Of a stretch of 64,000 nt of DNA, positions 1 to 6,247 are shown in pieces (the first letter of the stretch is position 1; every line of letters starts with the position of its first letter). The stretch is from Pseudomonas sp. RC10 (GTDB taxonomy: Bacteria; Pseudomonadota; Gammaproteobacteria; Pseudomonadales; Pseudomonadaceae): NCBI RefSeq assembly GCF_038397775.1, contig NZ_CP151650.1, positions 248,001 to 312,000 on the forward strand, read 5' to 3'. A program made the position numbers and the translations under genes. Below the pieces are notes generated by a model. The model was not told the origin of the DNA. It did not search any database and saw only the letters and a list, made by a program, of their open reading frames with translations.

Positions 1-2155
1 ACCCTTGCTCGATGCGATTCCGACCGCTGTCCTTGGCCCGGTACAGGGCCTCGTCTGCCCGTTTGAGCACCAGATCACTGCGTTCACCCGGTTTGAAGAG
101 GGTGACGCCCATCGAGACCGTGATTGTCACCGGCTCGCCTTTGAAGTGAAACGGGCATTGTTCGACGGCTTCTCGCAGTCGCTCCAGCAGCGCCACGCCA
201 TCGGGCAACTGAGTGTCAGGAAGCAGCACCACGAACTCTTCACCGCCAAAACGGGCGATGAAATCCGAGGACCGCAAACGCTTCTTCAGCTGTGCGGCGA
301 CGATCTTCAACACCTTGTCGCCCGCCAGATGACCGTAGCCGTCGTTGATGCGCTTGAAATGGTCCAGATCGAGAATGCCGAGCAGCAAGTTGGAGCGCCG
401 CTTCTGCAATTGAGCGACTTCGTGCTCCAGGCGCTCATTCCAGGCGGCACGGTTGGGCAACCCTGTCAGCGTATCGATCAGGGCTTTTTGCCGCTGCTCT
501 TCAAGGTGCGCACGGAAGCCAACCGCTTCCTGCTCCATGGTCGCCACGCGGCTGGCGAGGGACTGCAACCGCGATGCGACTTCCTGCTCGCGCTCATCGC
601 GTTGCTGCTGATGCGCGTCCATGGTGCCCAGCAAACCTTCCAGCCGGGTTTCCAGAATCGTTTTCAGGCTGGTGAGATCAGCCGCTTCCTGCACACTGCT
701 CTGCAAATCACCGACATGCTCGCGCAACTGATCACTCATTTCGCGGGAGGCGGTCTGCTGCCCTGCGTGATCGTCGCTGGCCGCTTGCAGATTCGCCTGG
801 AATGACTCCAGACGCTCGTTCAGTTGTTTGAGATAAAGCTCGAATTCGTGCTGGCCGCTGTCGGTGATGGCCAGCATCAGCACGGCAAGGTCATCGAGGA
901 TCGGCAGCAGTTCGTACCAGTTCAGCCCATGCTCAAGCCTGACGCGCATGGCTTCGGCCTGGGGCCGGTGGTGCTCGGGCAGGGTCAGATCGTTGAGAAG
1001 ACCCAGCAATGTCTCTTCAATGTGCGCGGCGACAGAGCTGTAGCTAGGCTCGGGAGAGGACGGCAGCGCATAAGGACCCTCCTCTTCAGTCTCATCGGCC
1101 TCTTCATTGGCACGGTCGTCGATCGCTTCCTGAGCGACCTCGTCTTCCACCCTCTCAGCCTCGGCAGCCTCAATGGCTTGTTCTTCGCTGGACGTCTCTT
1201 CGCCCGTTTTGTTTTCGTCGCTCAGCGGCCCTTCACTGACGACATCCGCAGGCTCGGGCTCGGCGACCGCAGGCGACTCGACCACTGCCACGGGCGATGG
1301 GGCTGCCTCGGCGATAGGAACTTCACTCTCCAGTTGCTCGACCGAACGAGGCTCAGGGGCAGGCTTGACCTCGTGGGACAGGGCCATCGCCACTGTCTCG
1401 GGGGCCTCGAGTGGCGCAGCAGCATCGGCGCGCGCGACAGGACGCTCAACCATGGCTGCCAACTCGGCGGGAGGGGCTTCGTTAGTCCACTGCGCCGTTT
1501 GCGCGACCGGCGCGGCAGGCACCTCGTCATCGTCGTCATCATTGTGAGTCTTGACCGGCGCAATCGGCTTGGGCGCATCGGCAACGGAGTGATCAGGCAG
1601 GTGCGAGACGTCAGTGCCGTCGGCTGCCGAATCACGATTACCGAACAAACGCTGCAAGAAGCCTGGCCGGCTCGCGCCTTCCGGGTGTTCGACCTGCGAC
1701 AATGCCTGGCCTTGCAAACCGCTGAGCTCACTCAGCAGCAACGGCAACTCACGGGCTTGATTGACGCGGTCTTCGAGGTTCTTGGCAAAGCGTTTGAGTG
1801 GTTTGGCGACTTCCCGAGGCAGAGGCAAAGACTGCAATTGAGTGACCAGCGAAGTCAGCGCCGTGCCCATTTGCTCGATACGCTGTTCGCGGCGCTGTTC
1901 GGAATCCAGCACCGCCTTTTCGAGCCGTGGAATCAGTGCCGCCAATCCGGCGTCCATGTCGTCTCTGCGCACGATTTCGCGCATTTCTTTCATGCACTGA
2001 TCGACTGCCTTGTCAGCGCCTTCTGCCGCCAGGCTGCTGCGCACGAGACCGCGCCGCAGCAGGTCGAGACGGGCATTCCAGCGCTTTTCGAGCTTGTCCT
2101 GTTGCTCGATGCTCTTGAGGTATTTTTCTTTCCAGCGTTGGGCTTCGTCGCTCAT
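1..2155 (-). CDS. dgcH: Diguanylate cyclase (GGDEF domain), C-terminus cut by window edge
   Basis: About 718 codons are visible; the gene runs off the left edge. The long N-terminal half is charged and low in complexity, rich in Ala/Pro/Glu, with no obvious membrane segment. A coiled-coil-like stretch follows, and then a GGDEF domain at the C-terminal end. The catalytic motif is GGEEF, encoded near 232-251, and an RxxD inhibitory site (RSSD) lies five residues upstream. The protein is therefore expected to make cyclic di-GMP from two GTP and to be product-inhibited. The ATG at 2153-2155 overlaps the TGA of the preceding gene (ATGA), which suggests translational coupling. Size, architecture and neighbours match P. 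aeruginosa DgcH (PA5487); the symbol rests on that likeness, the cyclase activity on the motif. Confidence 0.85.
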   Translation of the reverse strand, partial: MSDEAQRWKEKYLKSIEQQDKLEKRWNARLDLLRRGLVRSSLAAEGADKAVDQCMKEMREIVRRDDMDAGLAALIPRLEKAVLDSEQRREQRIEQMGTALTSLVTQLQSLPLPREVAKPLKRFAKNLEDRVNQARELPLLLSELSGLQGQALSQVEHPEGASRPGFLQRLFGNRDSAADGTDVSHLPDHSVADAPKPIAPVKTHNDDDDDEVPAAPVAQTAQWTNEAPPAELAAMVERPVARADAAAPLEAPETVAMALSHEVKPAPEPRSVEQLESEVPIAEAAPSPVAVVESPAVAEPEPADVVSEGPLSDENKTGEETSSEEQAIEAAEAERVEDEVAQEAIDDRANEEADETEEEGPYALPSSPEPSYSSVAAHIEETLLGLLNDLTLPEHHRPQAEAMRVRLEHGLNWYELLPILDDLAVLMLAITDSGQHEFELYLKQLNERLESFQANLQAASDDHAGQQTASREMSDQLREHVGDLQSSVQEAADLTSLKTILETRLEGLLGTMDAHQQQRDEREQEVASRLQSLASRVATMEQEAVGFRAHLEEQRQKALIDTLTGLPNRAAWNERLEHEVAQLQKRRSNLLLGILDLDHFKRINDGYGHLAGDKVLKIVAAQLKKRLRSSDFIARFGGEEFVVLLPDTQLPDGVALLERLREAVEQCPFHFKGEPVTITVSMGVTLFKPGERSDLVLKRADEALYRAKDSGRNRIEQG

Positions 2156-3030
2156 TCCGAGGGCTCACGGGGAGATGTGCTTGTTATCGGCAGGGAGTCA
2201 CCGATTAATGAGGCCGGCAAGCGAATCTCCACCGCAACCGGCAGATGATCGGAAATGGGCTGAGCCAGCACCTGCACTTTTTCAAGCGTCAGGGTCGGGC
2301 TGAGAAGAATGTGGTCCAGACAGCGCTGCGGGCGCCAGCTGGGAAATGTGGCTTCGATCTGAGGCGCAAGCAGGCCCAGATCGCGCAGGGGGGAGGTTTC
2401 CAAAAGGTCCGCTGCGTGGGTGTTCATATCACCCATCAGCACCTGATGCTTGTAGCCACCGATCAGCTCGCGGATGTACGCCAGTTGCCGGGTTCGGGTG
2501 CGCGCCCCGAGTGCGAGGTGCATGACGACCACGACCAACGCGTCTTCACCTTCACCGAAGCGGACCAGAATCGCGCCGCGACCCGAGGGGCCGGGCAACG
2601 GATGATCTTCAATGTCCCAAGGGCGCAGACGACTCAGCACGCCATTGCTGTGCTGGGCGAAACGTCCCAGGTTGCGATTGAGCTGCTGATGCCAGTACGG
2701 GAATGATCCGAACTGGGCAAGGTGCTCGACTTGATTGACGTAGCCCGACCTCAGGCTGCCGCCGTCGACTTCCTGCAACGCGACCAGATCATAGTCGTTC
2801 AGCAGGTTGCCGATCTTTTGCAGGTTGCCAGCCCGACCGGTGTGGGGCAGCAAATGCTGCCAGCCACGGGTCAGGTAATGCCGATAGCGCTCGGTACTGA
2901 TGCCCACCTGAATGTTGAAGCTGAGCAACCGGAGCCGGCCATCGGCAGGCAATCCGGTTTCTTGCAGGTGTCGCTCGTTGACCTTGGGGATATGCCGGGC
3001 AACGGTGCGTTCAGTACCCCAGCGCGTCAT
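2152..3030 (-). CDS. Endonuclease/exonuclease/phosphatase (EEP) family hydrolase
   Basis: A 292-residue EEP-fold protein. The expected signature blocks occur in order: SFNIQ near residue 37, ALQEVD near 84, MHLALG near 170, GDMN near 200, LDHILL near 237 and SDHLPV near 259. These carry the Asn, Glu, His and Asp residues that bind metal and catalyse phosphodiester hydrolysis in the DNase I / sphingomyelinase / Ccr4 superfamily. There is no clear signal peptide, so it is probably cytoplasmic. The substrate cannot be told from sequence. It starts 9 bp after the dsbA stop and overlaps dgcH by 4 bp, so dsbA-EEP-dgcH probably form one transcript. Confidence 0.85.
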   Translation of the reverse strand: MTRWGTERTVARHIPKVNERHLQETGLPADGRLRLLSFNIQVGISTERYRHYLTRGWQHLLPHTGRAGNLQKIGNLLNDYDLVALQEVDGGSLRSGYVNQVEHLAQFGSFPYWHQQLNRNLGRFAQHSNGVLSRLRPWDIEDHPLPGPSGRGAILVRFGEGEDALVVVVMHLALGARTRTRQLAYIRELIGGYKHQVLMGDMNTHAADLLETSPLRDLGLLAPQIEATFPSWRPQRCLDHILLSPTLTLEKVQVLAQPISDHLPVAVEIRLPASLIGDSLPITSTSPREPSE

Positions 3031-3039
3031 GATCGGCGC

Positions 3040-3678
3040 TTACTTGGCAAGCGTTGCGCGTTCTTTGGCGATCAACTGATCGGCCACATCCAGCGCTTGC
3101 TCAGCACCACCGGCCGTGCCCAGGTCGAAACGGTATTTGCCGTTGACGATCATGGTAGGGACGCCAGTGATTTCATACTTCTTGGCCAAGTCCTTGTATT
3201 GGGCGATCTTGCCCTTCACCGCGAACGAGTTGTAGGTTTCGAGGAATTTCTGCTTATCGACACCTTGAGTGGCGACGAAGTCAGCCATGTCGTTCGGGTC
3301 GGTCAAACGCTTGCCGCCTTTCTGGATGGCATCGAACACGGCGGTGTGAATCTTGTGCTCTACACCCATGGTGTCCAGGGTGATGAACAGTTGGCCGTGG
3401 GCATCCCATGGGCCGCCGAACATCGCCGGGATGCGGATGAAGTGAACGTCAGCCGGGAGTTTTTCAACCCATGGATTGATGGTCGGCTCGAACGCGTAGC
3501 AGTGTGGGCAGCCATACCAGAACATTTCAACGACTTCGATCTTGCCTGGCTCGGCGACCGGAACGGCGCTGCTCAGCTGGACATATTGTTTGCCAGCTTC
3601 GATCGGCTCTGCCGCTTGAGCGGTCAGACCGAACAGACTGGTGAACACCAGAGCGGCGCTGAGAATCAGATTACGCAT
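3040..3678 (-). CDS. dsbA: Periplasmic thiol:disulfide oxidoreductase DsbA
   Basis: A 212-residue DsbA that introduces disulfide bonds into exported proteins. A signal peptide (about residues 1-22, ending LTAQA) is followed by a thioredoxin fold with the catalytic CPHC at 57-60 and a cis-proline loop, GVPTM, near 170. The ATG at 3676-3678 is preferred over longer openings because it begins the signal peptide and has CAGGAG a few bases upstream. It is the first gene of the dsbA-EEP-dgcH run, about 200 bp downstream of cytochrome c4. In pseudomonads DsbA is reoxidised by membrane DsbB, which is not in this window. Confidence 0.95.
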   Translation of the reverse strand: MRNLILSAALVFTSLFGLTAQAAEPIEAGKQYVQLSSAVPVAEPGKIEVVEMFWYGCPHCYAFEPTINPWVEKLPADVHFIRIPAMFGGPWDAHGQLFITLDTMGVEHKIHTAVFDAIQKGGKRLTDPNDMADFVATQGVDKQKFLETYNSFAVKGKIAQYKDLAKKYEITGVPTMIVNGKYRFDLGTAGGAEQALDVADQLIAKERATLAK

Positions 3679-3770
3679 GCTTAACTCCTGGGCATGAAAA
3701 GTCACCACGATGGCCGCAGTTGGACCGGGCGGGGTGATGTGAGTTCGCAAGTGTAACGCTTGCGCGCACA

Positions 3771-3800
3771 AAAAAGGGCAGCCGTTCGCTACCCTTTTTA
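3771..3800 (-). terminator. Intrinsic terminator after cytochrome c4
   Basis: On the minus strand an AAAAAGGG-type arm pairs with CCCTTTTTT across a short loop and ends in a run of T. It lies about 80 bp past the cc4 stop and before the dsbA start, so it should separate the two transcripts. Confidence 0.75.
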
Positions 3801-3880
3801 GCCCGTCTGCACGATAAACGCGAACGACGTTTTCCGGCCGTCGAATGGCCCTGAATCAAGGCTTTAGCGTTAATCCAGAC

Positions 3881-4498
3881 TTAATGAAGACCCTGTATGT
3901 AGGCCGCCAACGCGTCGATATCCTTGTTGCTCAGTTTGGATGCAATGGTGCGCATGACCATGGTGTCGCCATCGTTCGTGCGGTCACCTTCGCGGAAGGC
4001 CGTCAGCTGCTTTTTCACGTAGTCCGCATGTTGCCCACCCAGATGCGGAAAGCCTGCCGCCGCATTACCAGCGCCGTTGGGTGAATGACAACCGGTACAC
4101 GCGGGCATTCCCTGATCAATCTTGCCGCCGCGAAACAGTGCTTCGCCCCGCGCCACCAGGTTGGCGTCCGCCGCGCCGACGCTGCCTTTCTGGCCGGAGA
4201 AATAAGCGGCGATGTCCGCCAGGTCCTGATCATTGAGGGCGTTCAGCATCCCGGTCATTTCGAGCACGGTGCGCTTGCCGTCTTTTATTTCGTGCAGTTG
4301 TTTAAGCAGATAGCGCTGGCCCTGTCCGGCCAGTTTCGGAAAATTGGGAGCCATGCTGTTACCATCCGGGCCATGACAGGCACCACACACAGCGGTTTTC
4401 GCCTGGCCAGCGGCGGGGTCTCCCACGACCACATCAGCGGCTCGCGCTGCGCCGGTAATGCCCAGCAGCAGGAGCAGACTCACCAATAGCTTGTTCAT
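3881..4498 (-). CDS. cc4: Diheme cytochrome c4
   Basis: A 205-residue periplasmic diheme cytochrome. The signal peptide covers about residues 1-20 (ending AARA). Two class I cytochrome c domains follow, with heme-binding CGACH at 38-42 and CTGCH at 133-137, and later Met residues available as axial ligands. Cytochrome c4 passes electrons from the bc1 complex to terminal oxidases, chiefly cbb3. The ATG at 4496-4498 is chosen because the reading upstream can only start at TTG. In PAO1, as I recall, a second small cytochrome gene lies beside cc4; none is seen here. Confidence 0.93.
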   Translation of the reverse strand: MNKLLVSLLLLLGITGAARAADVVVGDPAAGQAKTAVCGACHGPDGNSMAPNFPKLAGQGQRYLLKQLHEIKDGKRTVLEMTGMLNALNDQDLADIAAYFSGQKGSVGAADANLVARGEALFRGGKIDQGMPACTGCHSPNGAGNAAAGFPHLGGQHADYVKKQLTAFREGDRTNDGDTMVMRTIASKLSNKDIDALAAYIQGLH

Positions 4499-4672
4499 CG
4501 GCTGATCCAACTCATTTTTGTTGTTGATGTAAGGTTAGTCCGACTTCTGCGAACTTCACCCTGTGGACGGGACAAGCACACACAAAATCTGCGGCAATAT
4601 ATACTTGCGCCCATCGAACGGAAAATGACACACGTTGCCGCACCCTCGCCGCAACGCCTCACCGGATATCCC

Positions 4673-5308
4673 ATGCAACTCAAGAACCCGATCCTCGGCC
4701 TGTGCCAACAAGCCAAGTTCATGCTCAGCGCCGCCAAAGTCGACCAATGCCCCGATGACGAAGGTTTCGAAGTGGCCTTCGCCGGTCGCTCCAACGCCGG
4801 TAAATCCAGCGCGCTGAACACCCTGACCCACGCCAGCCTGGCCCGCACCTCGAAAACGCCCGGTCGTACGCAACTGCTGAACTTCTTCAGTCTGGACGAC
4901 GATCGCCGCCTGGTCGACTTGCCGGGTTACGGTTACGCGAAAGTGCCGATTCCGCTCAAGCAACACTGGCAACGTCACCTGGAAGCGTATCTGGGCAGTC
5001 GGGAAAGCTTGAAAGGTCTGATCCTGATGATGGACATCCGCCACCCGATGACGGATTTCGACCTGTTGATGCTCGACTGGGCCATCGCCAGCGGCATGCC
5101 GATGCACATTCTGCTGACCAAGGCCGACAAGCTGACTTTCGGCGCGGCGAAGAACACGCTGCTCAAAGTACAGTCGGAAATCCGCAAGGGCTGGGGTGAT
5201 GCCGTGACCATTCAGCTGTTCTCCGCGCCCAAGCGCATGGGACTGGAAGAGGCCTACACCGTCCTGGCCGACTGGATGGAACTGGAAGACAAAGCGCCTG
5301 CGGCCTGA
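4673..5308 (+). CDS. engB: Ribosome biogenesis GTPase EngB (YsxC/YihA)
   Basis: A 211-residue TRAFAC GTPase needed for large ribosomal subunit assembly. From the chosen start, the P-loop GRSNAGKS is at 38-45, the G3 motif DLPGYGYAK at 82-90 and the G4 motif TKAD at 149-152. The protein begins [13 protein letters not shown], as in other pseudomonads. An in-frame ATG at 4625 would add 16 residues but that extension looks unlike the family. Neither start has a strong ribosome binding site. The gene diverges from cc4 and converges on ersA, the arrangement known from E. coli engB/spf/polA. Confidence 0.93.
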   Translation: MQLKNPILGLCQQAKFMLSAAKVDQCPDDEGFEVAFAGRSNAGKSSALNTLTHASLARTSKTPGRTQLLNFFSLDDDRRLVDLPGYGYAKVPIPLKQHWQRHLEAYLGSRESLKGLILMMDIRHPMTDFDLLMLDWAIASGMPMHILLTKADKLTFGAAKNTLLKVQSEIRKGWGDAVTIQLFSAPKRMGLEEAYTVLADWMELEDKAPAA

Positions 5309-5317
5309 ATCGCAGGC

Positions 5318-5360
5318 AAAAAAAACCCCGGACTTCATATGGGGAGGGGAAGTTCGGGGT
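5318..5360 (-). terminator. Rho-independent terminator of ersA
   Basis: A twelve-base stem with one mismatch (5325-5336 with 5349-5360) is followed on the minus strand by T8. The same stem has no T-run on the plus strand, so it acts mainly for ersA. It may still slow transcription leaving engB. Confidence 0.88.
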
Positions 5361-5446
5361 CTAAGTCCAGACCTTTAGGGAAAAGTCCGGATATCTGCCA
5401 ACACTTAACACAACATAGGAGCATGAATGGCTACGTCAGCCATTCG
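5318..5446 (-). ncRNA. ersA: Small regulatory RNA ErsA
   Basis: The interval between engB and polA encodes ErsA in Pseudomonas and Spot 42 in enterics. On the minus strand an AlgU-like promoter is followed by about 129 nt. This opens with an 8-bp hairpin (gaatggct / agccattc, 5425-5445) and ends with a strong terminator, ACCCCGAACTTC pairing with GAAGTCCGGGGT around a C-rich loop, then eight T (5318-5325). ErsA is about 130 nt long and acts with Hfq through C-rich UCCCC segments on targets such as algC mRNA; CCCCTCCCC is present in the terminal loop here. Position, length, promoter type and terminator agree. The exact 5' end is inferred. Confidence 0.82.
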
Positions 5447-5451
5447 CAACC

Positions 5452-5479
5452 TCTGACCGGGGTATGGACGAAGAAGTTC
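5452..5479 (-). promoter_or_regulatory. AlgU (sigma-22) type promoter of ersA
   Basis: On the minus strand GAACTT (5474-5479) is separated by 17 bp from TCAGA (5452-5456). This fits the AlgU/RpoE-type pattern GAACTT-N16/17-TCnGA. ErsA is known to depend on AlgU in P. aeruginosa, which makes the call likely. Confidence 0.75.
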
Positions 5480-5526
5480 AAAAACCGGGGAAATTTAATG
5501 TTGGCAGCGCAGGTAGAAGGCAAGAC

Positions 5527-5940
5527 TCAGTGCACCCAGTCCTCGTAGGACAACTGCGCAACCCGGCTGAACTCTCTCACATTGTTGGTAACAAGCACGC
5601 ACCCCTTGGCGATGGCATGCCCGGCGATGGCGGTGTCGTTTCCACCGATGACAAGACCCGCTTCGGTCAATTGGCGCTTGACCTCGATGGTGGCATCAAC
5701 GGCATGCCTGTCCCACGGCAAAACCTCGTCCAGACGCTTCACGAACTCGTCGACCAGCGTTTTATGCCTGGGCGACGCTTTTTTGCCGATCTGCCCGTAG
5801 CGCATCTCGGCGTAGGTGATTGCAGAGATCACGATCCGGTTGCTACGTGAGACTTCCGCAGCCAGGCGTCGCAAGACTGACTCGGGACGCTCGCGCATGA
5901 TGAAGGAACAGATGCAGGTATCGAGCATGTACACCGTCAC
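5527..5940 (-). CDS. vapC: VapC-type PIN-domain toxin
   Basis: A 137-residue PIN-domain ribonuclease, the toxin of a type II toxin-antitoxin pair. The metal-binding acidic set is visible: D7 (in MLDTC), E45 (ITYAEMRYG) and D102 (GGNDTAIAGHA), followed by the usual VTNN..EF block near 117-124. VapC enzymes cut tRNA or rRNA. Translation probably begins at the GTG at 5938-5940, which overlaps the vapB stop as GTGA; an internal ATG at 5926-5928 is possible. The gene ends about 48 bp before the ersA -35 element, so read-through from vapBC would run into the ersA promoter. Confidence 0.9.
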   Translation of the reverse strand: MTVYMLDTCICSFIMRERPESVLRRLAAEVSRSNRIVISAITYAEMRYGQIGKKASPRHKTLVDEFVKRLDEVLPWDRHAVDATIEVKRQLTEAGLVIGGNDTAIAGHAIAKGCVLVTNNVREFSRVAQLSYEDWVH

Positions 5941-6167
5941 AGCTCGAACCTGCCTTCGTCATCGACAACCACCGGGCGTTCTTGCAGGAAATCGTCGTCG
6001 GCAACCGGCAAGTCGGCCAGCGAAAGCCAGCTTGAGCGAACCGGGCGCAGCGTGATGGTATCGCCCTCGCGGGTGATCTCCAGCTCACCGACACCTTCGT
6101 AAGCCATATCGGTGGGAAAGCGGATTGCCTGATTCTTGCCGTTTTTGAAAATTGAAACCGTGCGCAT
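5937..6167 (-). CDS. vapB: VapB-type antitoxin (AbrB/MazE fold)
   Basis: A 76-residue antitoxin. The N-terminal half (MRTVSIFKNGKNQAIRFP) is a swapped-hairpin AbrB DNA-binding domain, and the acidic C-terminal tail (DDDFLQERP...) is the part that normally wraps and inhibits VapC. The ATG at 6165-6167 follows GGGGACAGATC, a usable ribosome site; upstream in-frame codons lack family similarity. The coding end overlaps the vapC start by 4 bp. The pair should repress its own promoter through the repeats at 6189-6236. Confidence 0.9.
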   Translation of the reverse strand: MRTVSIFKNGKNQAIRFPTDMAYEGVGELEITREGDTITLRPVRSSWLSLADLPVADDDFLQERPVVVDDEGRFEL

Positions 6168-6188
6168 GATCTGTCCCCTGCATATGCC

Positions 6189-6236
6189 TGACCTATGCAA
6201 TATAAGCACGCCGTCAGACCTATGCAAGACCTATGT
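6189..6236 (-). promoter_or_regulatory. vapBC operator: three GACCTATG direct repeats
   Basis: GACCTATGCAA occurs at 6190-6200 and again at 6217-6227. A third shorter copy, GACCTATG, follows immediately at 6228-6235. Outer arms CAGAC (6215-6219) and GTCTG form an inverted repeat around the last two. The block ends 22 bp upstream of the vapB ATG and falls between the polA stop and vapB. Tandem sites here are what a cooperative VapBC repressor would need. Confidence 0.6.
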
Positions 6237-6247
6237 CTGGCGTGAGA

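Noticed and set aside
824..2248. 474-codon plus-strand open frame
   Set aside because: It is antisense to the GGDEF gene, whose catalytic motif and family likeness are clear; the plus-strand product resembles nothing and has antisense-like composition.
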